Counted from the first letter of the stretch, positions 1 to 11,353 are shown. The stretch: DNA of 64,000 bases from Molossus alvarezi (GCA_037176705.1 CM073898.1:39125488-39189487); one strand, 5' to 3'. A program made the numbers and translations. The notes: a model not told the origin generated them from the sequence alone.

Positions 1-174
1 GGGGGGGGAGAGAGAGAGAGAGAAAGAGAGAGAAACATCAATGTGAGAGACGCACATCGATTGGCTGCCTCCCACACGACCCTCACTGAGGCAGGATTGA
101 ACCTGCAACCCAGGTATATGCCCTTGACTGGGAATCGAACCCACAACCCTTCGCTGAGTCAAACTGGCCAGGGC
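1..174 (-). mobile_element. VES-type SINE, cut by window edge
   Basis: Read on the minus strand this begins with a tRNA-like head (ends GGCCAGGGC on the plus strand at 166-174) and runs into a GA-rich stretch at the window start. The poly-A end lies outside the window, so class and target duplication cannot be settled. Confidence 0.85.
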
Positions 175-1789
175 CCAAATCTTTTTTTTTTTTTACTGAT
201 AAATATAAAATATCAGTGCCCTGCAGTGTCTTGTTTGTAGTATTTGCTTTATATTAATTGAATGAGTAAATTTGTTTAAATAATAATTTTTATAACTTTT
301 ATTTAAAGAACTTGATGGTTAAGTAATGGGAAATGTAATTTATTAAAAGACATTATTTTAGAAAAATAACAAAATTAGGTTAATGTAACTCTAAGGCCCA
401 TGTGATTCTCTTCTCTGTGTCCTCCACTCACAGCAAAATCTGGAAGCTCTACACACAAGCCAGCTTTCACTGACACCCATTCATTCCGCCTTTATTTAGA
501 GTGCATATCTCCCCACTTGAAATCAGTCACCATTTTGTTTAGTGAAAGCAAAATTGATAACAAATTGAAGTTATGCCCTTTACTTATATTTGAGAAAGTT
601 CTAATAGCCTCTTCCAAAATCATTGTGAAATCACTATCTGAAATACTGTTAGTAGGTAATTCCAACTAGATCGCCTATATTTCACAGTACATTAATCACG
701 TGAAGACTTTGACTCTAAATTAGGAAGAAATCCTTCATGTGTAAGTGTAAACCTTTACAAACTCATAGTGGGATTTTACTAGCATAAGTCTGAAAAGACA
801 GGTTTTCAAGACCTGGATTGGGCATATTTTTACCCCAGAAGGCTTTAGATCTCATCCACCTTCTTTTCAGTTTAAGACATGGCAATAGTACATCAATTAT
901 TGCAGCTACAAATGATTTTCAAGTTTTAGTAATTCTGAATTAGTTACCCAGCTGCCTCCGTCTCTTTTATTTTCTTTTATTTACTATGGCCCTATCTAAC
1001 TCATACTTGAATTTTTTTGAACAGGGGTCATAAGAACAATGGCCATATTTTTCCTGTAGCTCAATGTGAAAGCACTTTTCTCTTACTCATTTTGCAGGGG
1101 CATATCAAATTACGTGGAATTGGCAAAAATCAACATGATTTTGTGAAGAGCAAATCCTGCCAAACTAATTTCTTTTTCTTTTTTTAACCAACTGCAGACC
1201 CTGGCAGATGGTATAGCAATGATCACCCCTACAAAACATCATCTGTGTCTACTTACTGGTATATATATCATGTGTTTTTAAACAAACTGTGGTGCTCAAG
1301 TCAGAGGTAGAATCATGAAAAGAATGCTTCTTCTCCCCTCATTGCACTCTTGAATGCTGATCTCAGCATAAAAGTGTAAATGAGACTGGAATTGGTTATT
1401 GAGTGTGCCAAGTACACACATATTGTACATCATCCCTGTCTCCAGAGGAACAGGAAAGTAGAATTCCACCTGGCCTAGAAATCAAGTGACCTGGTGCTAC
1501 CAAGTTTTCTCCAAATTGTAAATAATATGATCTCCATGTACTTCTGCACTAAAGGACCCCTATCTTGACAACTACTACAAAAAAAAACAACAACAAAAAA
1601 CTGGCCTCTATGAAGCAAAAAAATTCACTAAAAAAATTCCTGTATATTTCAAAAATAGTCTTTTAGTAATAGCTGATGTTTCCTGAACCAGTGAGAAGCA
1701 CTATATACATGCCTTAGTTGCAAATGTCAGTCCAAAGTTTTATTCAAGGTGTTTTGTCCAGTATGAGAACTTCCTGTTTAATTCCTTTT
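175..1789. other. Unannotated intergenic stretch
   Basis: AT-rich sequence with many stops in all frames. I see no exon, RNA gene or repeat I can name; it may contain very old repeat remnants. Confidence 0.5.
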
Positions 1790-2110
1790 CTTTTGTCCAT
1801 GTGGTGAATACCTATTTTGAGTTTTTATTACACGCCAGGCACTGGGGATGCAATGATAAATAAGATGTTTCCTTTTGACACGCAAACCCTCAGGGACATT
1901 ATGGTCAGCTAGGAAATGCAGACAAACTGATTATCCAATAACAAGGCAATGCATGACATTTGATATTTGAGGGAGAAAGAGGAAAGTTTTAATGGAAAGT
2001 CAAGAAAATCGTCACAGAAATGTGACTTCTGACCCAGGCCTTGAATGAAAAGTATATATTCAATGGGGAGGAGAAGTAGAGGGAATTTCACGTGGAAGAT
2101 CAACAGAAGC
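1790..2110 (+). repeat. Ancient MIR/L2-like fragment
   Basis: Contains the order CGCCAGGCACTGGGGATGCA, an ATAAATAAGA segment and a later 'cctcagggacattatgg' stretch, which matches the layout of mammalian-wide repeats around the 'tgccaggcactg' motif. Strongly diverged, and the family call is tentative. Confidence 0.4.
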
Positions 2111-2883
2111 AACATATCAAAGTACAGAAGAGTGTGTTGTGTTTTGGGAGCCATGACCAGCTTTGTGTGGCTAAAGAACACAGCTTCTGAGAGTGTGGAA
2201 AATGGTAAGAAATTAAAGTTAAAGTCATATTGTGAAGAAACCCAAATATCATACTTTGTAGTCAATAGGGTTCAATTGAAACTTTCAAAAAAAAAAAAAA
2301 AAATCAAGGAATATCAGATTTCTCGTTTAAAAAGAAAATTCTAGCAGCACTGGAGTGGGGAGATTGGGAAGAGGTGAGTCTGTGGGCAAAGAAAATACAT
2401 ACGAGTTCCTCCTGCTACAGTTTTATAGATCAGCTTGTGTTGCTTTTGTTTGTTGCAAGTTTAACATGGAGCTCTTCAAATTTTGTTGATAGGAGGTTAT
2501 AAACACTACCATCAACCCAGCAACTTGGTCATTTTGCCCTCTGTTGGCAGAAAGGAAAATCAATGACTGTTTAGGGCATTATTTCACATTTCATTTGTGG
2601 ACAGTATTTCCGTCTCCCTGAAATAATGTTTGTTATTTTGGTGACGTAAAAAGACATGCCAGCATTATGTTACAGATATATATGTATAGCACCACTGAGG
2701 TTTTCAATCGTTCTCTCCACATTAATAAACACAACTACATACAAAATTTTCTCCTTCCTTGAAATTCAAGTCAGTCATAAATTTTATTGCAACTGTATGC
2801 TAGTAACTGTACAAGAGCAGAGGATGCAGAAAAGAATCCTAAGAAGTTCATAATATAAGAATAAAAATTAAATAAAAATAACA
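2111..2883. other. Unannotated intergenic stretch
   Basis: A short ORF at 2045-2344 has a poly-lysine end produced by an A-run at 2287-2302 and no recognisable domain. Nothing else supports a gene. Confidence 0.5.
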
Positions 2884-3093
2884 CTTGGCTGGTGTGGCTC
2901 AGTGGTTGAACATCAACCCATGCACCAAGAGGTCACGGGTTTGATTCCTGGTCAGGACACATACCTGGGGTTGCAGGCTAGATCCCCAGTGAGGGGCGTG
3001 CAGGAGGCGGTCCATTGATGTTTCTATTTCTCTCTCCCTCTCCCATCCTCTCTCTCTCAAAATCAATAAAAATATATATTTAAAATAAAAAAA
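2884..3093 (+). mobile_element. VES-type SINE, class B
   Basis: Head TTGGCTGGTGTGGCTCAGTGG, a middle with the tRNA B-box-like GGTTTGATTCC, and tail AAAATCAATAAAAATA. A class A copy follows four bases later in the same orientation. Confidence 0.9.
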
Positions 3094-3097
3094 GTTA

Positions 3098-3347
3098 GCC
3101 CCGGCTGATTTGGCTCAGCAGGTACAGCATTGGCCTACGGACCAGAGAGTCACAGATTCGATTTCAGTCAAGGGCATGTACCTCAGTTGCGGTTTGGTCC
3201 CTGGCCCTGGTCAAAATTGTGCAGGAGGCAACCAGTCATTGTGTCTCTCTCACATGGATGTTTCTCTCTCTCTCTCTCTCTCTCTCTGTCACACACACAC
3301 ACACTCTATCTGAAGATAAATGGAAAAATATCCTTGGGTGAGGATTT
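3098..3347 (+). mobile_element. VES-type SINE, class A
   Basis: Head GCCCCGGCTGATTTGGCTCA; tail TCCTTGGGTGAGGATTT. It contains a (CT)n(CA)n run at 3261-3304 that expanded from the pyrimidine-rich part of the SINE. Confidence 0.9.
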
Positions 3348-3480
3348 ACAACCAATTCACATCTGTCTTGAATACTTATTATATACATCCGAATATATTC
3401 AGTAATAAGCATATTAACAAAAACTATAACATTTATATAAATTGACTTGTAAGAATATGTCATTACTGTAGGAAAATCAG

Positions 3481-3690
3481 AATAATGTTTTCTTTTTTTA
3501 AAATTTTTTTTTCTTTCTTTGTTGATTTGAGAGAGAGAGGGAGAGTGAGAGAGAGAGAAACATCGATGAGAGGGAACATCGATTGGCCACCTCCTGCATG
3601 CCTCCTACTGGGGATTGGGCCCACAAACTGGGCATGTCACCTGACTGGTGACCACTGTGCCACACCAGCCAGGCAAATAATGTTTTCTTT
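3481..3690 (-). mobile_element. VES-type SINE, class B, with target duplication
   Basis: The SINE body is 3496-3675. It is flanked by the direct repeat AATAATGTTTTCTTT at 3481-3495 and 3676-3690. The right-hand flank is old LINE-1 sequence. Confidence 0.9.
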
Positions 3691-4154
3691 ATCCACTCAT
3701 TTATTGTTAGTGGACATTTAGGTTGTTTCCATGTCTTGGATATTGTGAACAATGCTGTAGTAAACATGGGAGTACAGATAGCTCTTCAAGGCACTAATTT
3801 CATTTCCTTTGAATATATAACCAGAAGTGGAATTGCTAAATCATTTGGTAGTTCTATTTTTAATTTTTTGAGGAACCTCAATACTGTTTCCATAATGGCT
3901 GCACCAATTTACATCCCTACCAACAGTGTTCCCTTTTCTCCACAACCCCACCAATACTTACCTCTTGTCTTTTTAATAATAGTCATCCCAACTGGTGTGA
4001 GGATATATATCACTGAAGTTTTGACTTACATTTACCTGATGGTAAGTGATGTTGAGCTCCTTTTAATGTACCTGTTGGCCATTTGTATGACTTCTTTGGG
4101 AAAATTTCTATTCAGACTCTCTGTCAATATTTTAATCAAATTGTTTAGCTTTAT

Positions 4155-4308
4155 GCCCAGCCAGTGTGGCTCAGTGGCTGAGCTTCAACCCATAGACTGA
4201 GAGGTCACCTGTTCGATTCCCAGTCAGGGCACATGCCCAGCTTGCCTGCTCGATCCCTCCCTTTTCCTTCCTCTCTCTCTAAAAATCAATAAAACATATT
4301 TTTAAAAA
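4155..4308 (+). mobile_element. VES-type SINE, class B, shortened
   Basis: Head GCCCAGCCAGTGTGGCTCAG, tail TCTAAAAATCAATAAAACAT. It lacks part of the middle (about 150 bp against the usual 200). Flanked by ATTGTTTAGCT and ATTGTTTGGCT. Confidence 0.88.
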
Positions 4309-4319
4309 ATTGTTTGGCT

Positions 4320-4570
4320 GCCCTGGCCAGTTTGGCTCAGTGGTTGGAGTGTGTTGGCCTGCGGTCCAGAGACACCTGGGTTCGGTTCCTGCTAAGGGCA
4401 CATACCTCGGTTGTAGTTTGTTACCGACCCCAACCGGGGTCGTATGGGTGGCAACCACTCGATGTGTCTCTCTCACATGGATGTTTCTCTCTCTCTTTTC
4501 CTCCCTCTCTCCCTCTCGCTCTATCTGAAGATGAATGCAAAAATATCCTCGGGTGAGGATAAAAAAAAAA
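4320..4570 (+). mobile_element. VES-type SINE, class A
   Basis: Head GCCCTGGCCAGTTTGGCTCA and tail CCTCGGGTGAGGATAAAA. The flanks ATTGTTTGGCT and ATTATTTGGCT repeat the duplication of the preceding class B copy. Confidence 0.92.
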
Positions 4571-4732
4571 ATTATTTGGCTTCTCCTCCTCCTCCTTGCT
4601 ACTGAGTTGTATAACTTATTTTATTTTAGATATTAACTGCATATTAGATGTATGGTATGCAAATATATTCTCCCATTCCATGGGTTGCCTTTTCATTTTG
4701 CTGATAGTTTCTTTTGCTGTGCAGATACTCTT

Positions 4733-4984
4733 TTTTTTTTTTTTTTTTAATCCTCACCTGAGGATATTTTTCCATTTTTTGTACAGATAGAGTGGGAGGG
4801 AGAGAGAGGAAGGGAGAGAGAGAAACATCGACGTGAAGGGACACATCGAGTGGCTGCCACCCGCACGACCAACTAGGGCCGGGGACAAACTGCAACCGAA
4901 GTACGTGCCCTTAGCGGGAACCGAACCCGGGTCTCTCTGGACCGCAGGCCGACGCTCTAACCGCTGAGCCAAACCGGCCAGGGC
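4733..4984 (-). mobile_element. VES-type SINE, class A
   Basis: Starts with a T-run then AATCCTCACCTGAGG; ends AAACCGGCCAGGGC. Flanked by CAGATACTCTT at 4722-4732 and 4985-4995. Confidence 0.93.
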
Positions 4985-5240
4985 CAGATACTCTTAATTT
5001 GATGTAGTCCCACTTGCTTATTTTTGCTTTTGTTGCTCGCGCTTTTATGAAAGGATGTTGAATTGTGTGAAATGTGAAATGCCTTTTCTACATCTATTGA
5101 GATGATTATATGATTTTTTTTTATCTTTCATTCTATTAATGTGAGAAATTACACTCACTGATTTGTGTATGTTAAAACATTCTTGCATCCCAAGGATAAC
5201 TCCCACTTGATCATGGATTGTTTAAATGTGCTTTTTAATG

Positions 5241-5373
5241 TTTTGGTTGTGGTAAATATAAATAATATAAAATTTACCATTTTAACATTTTTAAGTATGC
5301 AGTTCAATGACATTAACTACGTTCACATTGTTTTACAATCATCACCACTATCCATCTCCAGAAATTTTTCATC
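5241..5373. mobile_element. LINE-1 3' region, left piece
   Basis: Contains 'aaaatttaccattttaac', 'agtatgcagttcaatgaca' and 'ccatctccagaaatttttc', the familiar order of an old mammalian LINE-1 3' untranslated region. It continues at 6647 after a retroviral LTR interruption. Confidence 0.7.
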
Positions 5374-5377
5374 ATCC

Positions 5378-6642
5378 TGTTGGGAGAAGCGAGAACAGCA
5401 CCAAGTGTTAGACCGGTGAGATCAGACTGGACCTGGGTTCAGCTACTTCAGTACTTGAATCTAACAAGGAAAGAATTCTAAGCCAAGACTCAAACTATGA
5501 GAGAACATTTATTTAGAAAATCACAGAGATAGAATAAGTAATTTATAGAAGAAATGGGTGTAGGAAACAAGTTATAGAGGTAAAGGAAGGGCCTTGGAGC
5601 TTAGACGTGAGGAAGGTAAAGGTGACATGCCTGGGAGGATGGGGAGGAGGAAGGGAAAGGCTAGGGCATATTCCCAGTAGGGAGAGAGCAGTGGGTCCTC
5701 TGTCCTAAGGGCTTTAAGGGTAGAGATTTTAGGGAAGGTCCCGGGGAAGATCTCCATAGAATATTCAGAAGCTTTCCAGGTGTGTCTTTTCAGGGTCTAG
5801 GTCTCCACTGACTGATTGGTCGGCACCAAGGCAGGTCTTTGTTCAATGTAGCTAGTCTTGGTCGTGCAGCATTGCTTGTCTGGTTTTGCTGCTTTTCTGG
5901 GCCTGGATCTGAAATACAACTGGGGCCTAGATATTATCTCTAGTGAAGAAAGGTCAGAGGATCCAAACCACATGACCAGTGATATGCTAGGGGAAGAAAG
6001 GTCACCCTGGGGATGAGGTCCCACCCTACAATGGAAGGAGGTAGGAGAGAATAATAGAATAATAGAGAACTAATCATAGTGGGGCACTAGCCATAGTTTC
6101 AATAAATGTTAAACATACTTGCTCTGTTAATCGTGATTGTTTTGTTCTGATTAAAGAAAGCTCATTCTGACCTGGCTGGGAATTGTACGCCCAGGGAGTT
6201 AACCTCAGAAATGCTGTCCATTCTCCTTATCTGAGAAGGAAAAACTGCTTAATGTCCTGGAAAGACTAACAACCTTGGAGCCCTGGAGGCAGACAATCCT
6301 TTTAGCCCCTAGCCCACATTCCCAGCCTGCATTACTTCACCATGCCTGCAACTATTTTACCTATTGTCATTCCTTTTTTTGCCTACCTGCCCTACCCCAC
6401 CTAGCTACCCAAATAAGTACAGGGCTATCAAGGGAATGGAGAGCAGATTTTTCAGGGATGACTCACTGCTCTCCCATATTGGCAGCAATATTGAAATAAA
6501 TGCTCATATAAGATTCAACCTTGTCTCTGCTTAATTGGCTCAAGTAGTGACAGGCAGCTTGGACCCATTTGTTGTCCTTTGCTAGGCACCCAGGGCTTTT
6601 CATACCTGGCCCATCATCCTTGCTCCTTAACTGCCTACCACA
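5378..6642 (-). mobile_element. Endogenous retroviral LTR (minus), with nested insert
   Basis: Begins TGTTGGGAG and ends CTACCACA, so it has TG...CA ends. It is flanked by the 4-bp repeat ATCC at 5374-5377 and 6643-6646, as expected for class I (gammaretrovirus-like) insertion. On the minus strand a polyadenylation signal AATAAA sits at 5508-5513. It aligns by eye with the plus-strand LTR at 50579-51348, e.g. shared TTGTATTTCAG and CAGGCCCAGAAAAGCA. Co-linearity is broken by about 550 bp of unrelated sequence (6025-6570). No coding region is present, so this is an old solo LTR. Confidence 0.75.
6025..6570 (+). mobile_element. Second LTR-like insert nested in the LTR
   Basis: Absent from the related LTR at 50579. 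It ends with features of a plus-strand LTR R/U5: 'ctctcccatattggcagca' then GAAATAAATGCTC at about 6493, followed by 'cttgtctctgctta'. The boundaries are estimated from where homology to the outer LTR stops, and I could not find clean short duplications. Confidence 0.5.
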
Positions 6643-6646
6643 ATCC

Positions 6647-6870
6647 CAAACTGAAAACTTTGTATCCATTACACAATAACTCTCCGATCCTTCCTTCTCC
6701 CAGCCACAGGTAACCACTATTCTACTTTCTGTCTCCATAAAGTTAACCATTCTAGATACCTCATTAATGAAATCATACAATATTTATCCTTTTGTGTCTG
6801 GCTTATTTCATTTTCCATAAGGTTTTCAAAGTTTACCCATGTTGTAGCGTGTACCATAATTGCATGTTAG
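6647..6870. mobile_element. LINE-1 3' region, right piece
   Basis: Resumes the sequence left at 5373: 'aaactgaaaactttgtatcc', then 'tctactttctgtctccat', then 'cttttgtgtctggcttattt'. It shows that the LTR inserted into a pre-existing LINE-1. Confidence 0.7.
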
Positions 6871-7002
6871 TAATATGAAAGCCCAGCTCCCCTGTCTCAA
6901 TCACGGACAAACTCTGAGGTGGGATCAGGTTGAAGCTCCCCTCAGTGATACTTTGCCTGAAGTTACACCTTTGCTTGGCTTCCCCTTCCTAATCCTGCTT
7001 TT
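6871..7002. repeat. Possible LTR-like remnant
   Basis: Together with 7270-7350, after removing the SINE between them, this reads 'ttgcctgaagttacaccttt ... gaataaatcacttgccc ... aattcaaactaagaca'. That resembles the AATAAA-bearing end of an old ERV LTR. Family not assigned. Confidence 0.3.
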
Positions 7003-7269
7003 CATACTCCACATTCTTTTTTTTTTTTTTTTTTAGTGTTTTTTCCCCCCCTTTATTAATTATAGAGAGAGAGAGAAAGAGAGAGGGGGAGAGAGAGACA
7101 GAAACATCAGTGAGCGAGAACATCAATTGGCCACCTCCTGATTGCCCTCCACTGGGGATTTGGCCCACGATCTGGGCATGTGCCCTGATCGGGAATCAAA
7201 CTGATGACCTCTTGGTGTATGGGTTGATGCTCAACCACTATGCCACATGAGCCGGTCATACTCCACATT
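7003..7269 (-). mobile_element. VES-type SINE, class B, with target duplication
   Basis: Body 7016-7256; direct repeats CATACTCCACATT at 7003-7015 and 7257-7269. It has a long T-run (reverse of the A-tail). Confidence 0.92.
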
Positions 7270-7379
7270 ATTTTCTCTAGGGAATACTTTCTGAATAAAT
7301 CACTTGCCCTAGAATCCTTACCTCATGGTCTGTTTCCAGAGAATTCAAACTAAGACATCAAGAAACAATTTGTATCCAT

Positions 7380-8245
7380 AATATTTATTTTTTTAAAAGT
7401 CCTTCAAAAATAGGAAAATGCAAGCTATCTGATAGAAAAAATGGCTAAAGTTTTAAAAAGATATCTTATAAAAGAGCATATGCAAGTGATCAATAAACAT
7501 ATGAAAAGGTACTCTATTAGTCACCAGGGAAATGCACACTGAAATCACAGTAGTATGCTACACACCCACCTGAAAGACTGAAATGAAATTATCAAGTGTT
7601 GGTAAGGATGTGAAGCAAACCAAGTTCTCATATTGCTGGTGGGAGTGCAAATTGATCCTTTGAAAACTATTTGGCAGCATGTACTAAAACCAAATGTGCG
7701 TATTCCATAGCACAGTAATTCCACTTCTAAATCAATACACAACAGAAACATATGTCTGTGTATACCAACGATACGTGCTGGAATGTTAATAGTGGCTCTA
7801 TTTGTAGTAGTCCCAAACTGGAGACTACTCAAATGCACATCAGCAGTATAATGGATGCATAAATAGAATACTATGCAGCAAAAAGAATGTATGATCTACT
7901 TTGAACAATATAGATGATTCTCACAATATAATGTTCAGTGAAAGAAGCCAGACACAAATAAATGCATATTGTATAATTCTATTGATACTAAGAACAAAAA
8001 TAGGTGAAATTATCTTTATTCTTAGAAGTAGGATAGTGGTTCGTTACCATGTGGGGTGGCGTAGGGGTGGACAGTAATAAGAAGGAAGTACAAGGAGGGC
8101 TTTTGGAGTACCAAGGTTACTGGTTACCCTTGTGGGTTCAATTTGTGAAAATTCACTGAACTGTATGTACACTTTGATATGTGCATATAATTTGATATGT
8201 GTATATGTGTATATTTCTATTAAAATTTTGTAAACACTAAATATA
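7380..8245 (+). mobile_element. Old LINE-1, ORF2 end and 3' UTR
   Basis: Recognisable ORF2 tail motifs in order: 'tattgctggtgggagtgcaa', 'cagtaattccacttctaaat', 'aatactatgcagcaaaaaga', 'gtgaaagaagccagacaca'. The frame is broken. The 3' UTR follows to about 8245. Confidence 0.8.
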
Positions 8246-8268
8246 TAATTCAAAAATAACTCCTATTA

Positions 8269-8479
8269 GCCTGGCCGGTGTGGCTCAGTGGTTGAGTGGG
8301 ACCCATGCACCACGAAGTCGCTGGTTTGATTCCCAGTCATGCCACATGCCCAGGTTGTGGGCCAAATTCCCAGTGTGGGGCATGCAGTAGGCGGCCAATC
8401 GATGTTCTCTCTCATCGATGTTTCTATCTCTCCCTCCCTCTCTCTTCCTCTCTTTCTAAAATCAATAAAGAAAAAGAAA
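8269..8479 (+). mobile_element. VES-type SINE, class B
   Basis: Head GCCTGGCCGGTGTGGCTCAG, tail CTAAAATCAATAAAGAAAAA. It retains a perfect ATCGATG/CATCGAT inverted repeat around TTCTCTCT. Confidence 0.92.
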
Positions 8480-8489
8480 TTAGAATAAT

Positions 8490-8660
8490 TGAATGAACTA
8501 TTGCACAGCAACACAAAGTCGTATCATACAGCTGTAAAAGAGAATGAGAATGATCACTATGAACTAATTTCAAGATAAATGTTTAGGTGTAAAAAACAAA
8601 GTACAAAAAAGTATTTAGCTTCATGCAAGAAAAAAGGGGAAATAAAATATATCTGTATCT
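8490..8660 (+). mobile_element. Old LINE-1 fragment
   Basis: 'tacagctgtaaaagagaatga' followed by 'tcactatgaactaatttcaag' matches the last part of old LINE-1 ORF2. Probably a separate copy from 7380-8245. Confidence 0.6.
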
Positions 8661-8670
8661 GCTCATTTGT

Positions 8671-8835
8671 GGAAGAAGAATGAGAAAGAGGAGGAGGGAC
8701 AGAAAATGGGGGGAGGGGAGAGGAAATTCTGAGGAGGGGAAGGGAATAGAAGAAACTGGAGAGGAGGGGTGAGGGGGGGTGAAGAGAAGAGGAGAAAAGA
8801 GGAAAAGAGGGGAGGAGAGGAGAGGGGAGGGGATA
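8671..8835. repeat. Purine-rich low-complexity tract
   Basis: About 165 bp that is almost all G and A on the plus strand, with blocks such as GGAGGGGAGAGGGG. The apparent ORF on the minus strand (serine/proline/leucine-rich) is a by-product. Confidence 0.85.
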
Positions 8836-9369
8836 ATAAAATGGTTAGCAACCAGGAACTCAGAAAATGTCTTCTCATATCCTGTCCCTGATTCTCTATT
8901 TAATTCTCTTTTCTCTGCCTAGCAACTCTCTCCACTACTCATTTCACACATCAGGTTACAGATATAGTCCAGCTCTGAAGTTTTTAAATTTCCTTCACTC
9001 AAGACAGTAGCTCAGTCTGAACAAGAATATTATAGACCCGATTTCAAATTCCTGGTAAAATAACCTGATAGACCCAGTTTGGACCCAAGGTCTGATCATC
9101 TGTGACCAAGGAATTTAGTCATATAGAGATATGATTGTCTGGGGCCCCTCTTTAAGAAAAAGGAAGTTAAGCTAGACCTTTATGAGATGAGCCAACACCC
9201 CCAAAACAGTGTTGAATACAGTTGTTAAGTGGAACCATAAAAGAGTCATGTATAATAAATCCTATTTCTGTAAAAACAACAAAACTATTTATATACAAAT
9301 ATATGTCTATTGTTAATGCATATATTTGAAGAGTCTGGAAAAACTTTAGTGAACAGAAAGAAACATTTA
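8836..9369. other. Unannotated intergenic stretch
   Basis: No gene, RNA or named repeat recognised. Confidence 0.5.
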
Positions 9370-10404
9370 TATTTTTACTTTTCATTATGAAATAATTTCA
9401 GATTTACAAAATAGTTGCAAAAGTAGTGCAAAGAATTCCTGTATACCCTTTCGTCAACTTCCCCAAATTACTAATGTTACATAACCACATTAAAATGATC
9501 AAAACCAAGGAAATAACACCAAAAAATACCACTAACAGGCCATATTCAAATTTTGCCAACTGTCCCACCAATGCCACCCTTTTCCTGGACAATTCAGGAT
9601 CACAGAATGCATTTAGTTATCGTGTCTACTTAGACTCTTGAATCTGGGATAGCTTTTTAATCTTCCTTTGTCTTTCATGACCTTGATACTTTTTCTCTTT
9701 GCCATTAATAAGTATCTTCTGGAAAGATACATTCACATTATGTAAAAATCCCATTTCTCCAGACTTTAGCCAAACAATTTTAGCATCCATTAATGATTCT
9801 TGCCTGAAATTATTTTTACTGTAGTGTTTGGCAAATGGTTATTTTCTATTTCCATCACTTCATCAACATTTATTACTTGGAATTCTATTATAATTCTACT
9901 GTAATTTTCTTCCTACTTCACCAATTATGTATAATTGTACAAATTATATACTTATTCCATTTTTTTTTATCATGTGGTCTTACAGAGATTGGTTTTATTC
10001 CATGGGTTATAATATATTGCTATCATTATTGATATTGCTGCTAAATTGTCTCAGGTTTGGCCATTGGGATCCCCTTAATATTGGTTTTTATTTTCTTTCA
10101 ACATTCCCCCATCATTTTTTGACCATTTATCTTTTGGCATTATAAGATATTCCAGGCTCATCTTGTTCTCTCCTTGTTCCATCCCTGGAACCAGCCATTT
10201 CATAAGGAGCAATGGTTTCTTTTTAGTTTTTTGGAATATTGTATTTACAGACCAAAATCTGGGCACCAGGTGTTTGTTACTACTGGGATATCATTGCTTC
10301 TAAGCCCTCTCAGCAGACAGAGCTAAAAGACGTATACATACATGGATATCTATTTATACACACCTCTATTTCTATATTTCTCCAAAACCACTAGTTTATA
10401 CTGA
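9370..10404. mobile_element. Old LINE-1 3' region
   Basis: Shows the ordered motifs 'ttcattatgaaataatttca', 'aaaatagttgcaaaagtag', 'tgttacataaccacatta', 'ggcaccaggtgtttgttac' and 'gccctctcagcagacagag', a common old LINE-1 3' end. Related fragments lie at 12660 and 23630. Confidence 0.65.
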
Positions 10405-10960
10405 TATTTTTTCCAGTTTTATTGAGGTAAGATTGACAAATAAAATTGTATCTAAATTGTATAACATATTTGATATTATGTATACATTGTGAAATGATTA
10501 CCACAATTGTCTATTAACACATATATTACCTCACCTAATAATCTTTTTTTATCCTCACCTGAGGGCACTTTTGCATTTATCTTCAGATAGAGTGGGAGGG
10601 AGAGAGGGAGGAAGAGAGAGAGAGAAACATGGATGTGAGAGAGACATACCAAGTGGCTGCCACCCACACAACTCCAACTGGGCCCGGGGACAAACTGCAA
10701 CCAAGGTACGTGCCCTTAGCGGGAACTGAACCTGGGATTCTGGGGTCTGTGGGCCAATGCTCTAACCGCTGAGCCAAACCAGCCAGGGCTAATTATCTTT
10801 TTTGTGTGTATGTGTCGAGAACGCTTAAGATCCTCTCACTTGGCAAATTTCAAGTATAAAATACAGTATTATTAATTATAGTCACCATGCTGTACATTAG
10901 ATTCTGAGAACTTATGCAAGTAAAATTAAACTGTTCATCTTACTTTCTTCATTGTGTCTA
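10405..10960. mobile_element. Old LINE-1 3' UTR split by a SINE
   Basis: Left half: 'ttttattgaggtaagattga' and 'tgtatacattgtgaaatgat'. Right half (10790 on): 'tttcaagtataaaatacagt' and 'catgctgtacattagattc'. The SINE at 10548-10789 separates them. Confidence 0.7.
10548..10789 (-). mobile_element. VES-type SINE, class A
   Basis: Starts ATCCTCACCTGAGGGCAC, ends AAACCAGCCAGGGC. Flanks TAATAATCTTTT and TAATTATCTTTT look like a mutated target duplication. Confidence 0.92.
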
Positions 10961-11112
10961 TTCTCAGACTTTTTTTGGCTCCAACGATGTGCAGGAGCTT
11001 TCCCGCTGGACTCCTAGACTCCTACAAAGGTACTGTACTCTCATCTTCAGGCGACTGCTAACATAGATGTTCTGTGGTAGGATGACAGCAGAAAATCCTA
11101 TTCTGCCACCTT

Positions 11113-11353
11113 GCTCCTCATACTTTTCTTTTTTTCTTTATTGATTTTAGAGAGAGAGAAAGGGAGAGGGAGAAAGAGATAGAAACATCAATGAGAAAGA
11201 ACATCAATTGGTCGCCTCCTGCATGCCCCTCACTAGGGATTTGGCCCACAACCTGGGCACGTGCCCTGACTGGGAATCAAACTGGTGACCTCTTGGTGCA
11301 CGGGTTGACGCTCAACCACTGAGCCACACCAGGTGGGCGCTCCTCATACTTTT
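11113..11353 (-). mobile_element. VES-type SINE, class B, with target duplication
   Basis: Body 11128-11338 between two identical copies of GCTCCTCATACTTTT (11113-11127 and 11339-11353). Identical duplications suggest a fairly recent insertion. Confidence 0.94.

Larger units (their letters stand above)
3691..5240 (-). mobile_element. Old LINE-1, ORF2 3' part, interrupted by SINEs
   Basis: Minus-strand LINE-1 ORF2 remnants. The segment 3691-4140 corresponds to the C-terminal ORF2 region: the plus strand shows the reverse of the '[10 protein letters not shown]...pkcp...sifnflrn' zone, e.g. TTCTATTTTTAATTTTTTGAG. Segments 4571-4730 and 4985-5240 continue upstream in ORF2, including the 'cttgcatcccaaggataac' and 'cccacttgatcatgg' motifs. 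The reading frame is destroyed. Three VES SINEs (4155-4308, 4320-4570, 4733-4984) are inserted in it, so it predates them. Confidence 0.8.

Noticed and set aside
2045..2344. 99-codon ORF with basic C-terminus
   Set aside because: The lysine-rich end comes from an A-run and no family is recognisable.
3110..3405. Many 60-120 codon ORFs with LSLSLS or RERERE repeats
   Set aside because: They are translations of the CT/GA-rich module and tRNA-like head of VES SINEs and recur at every copy.
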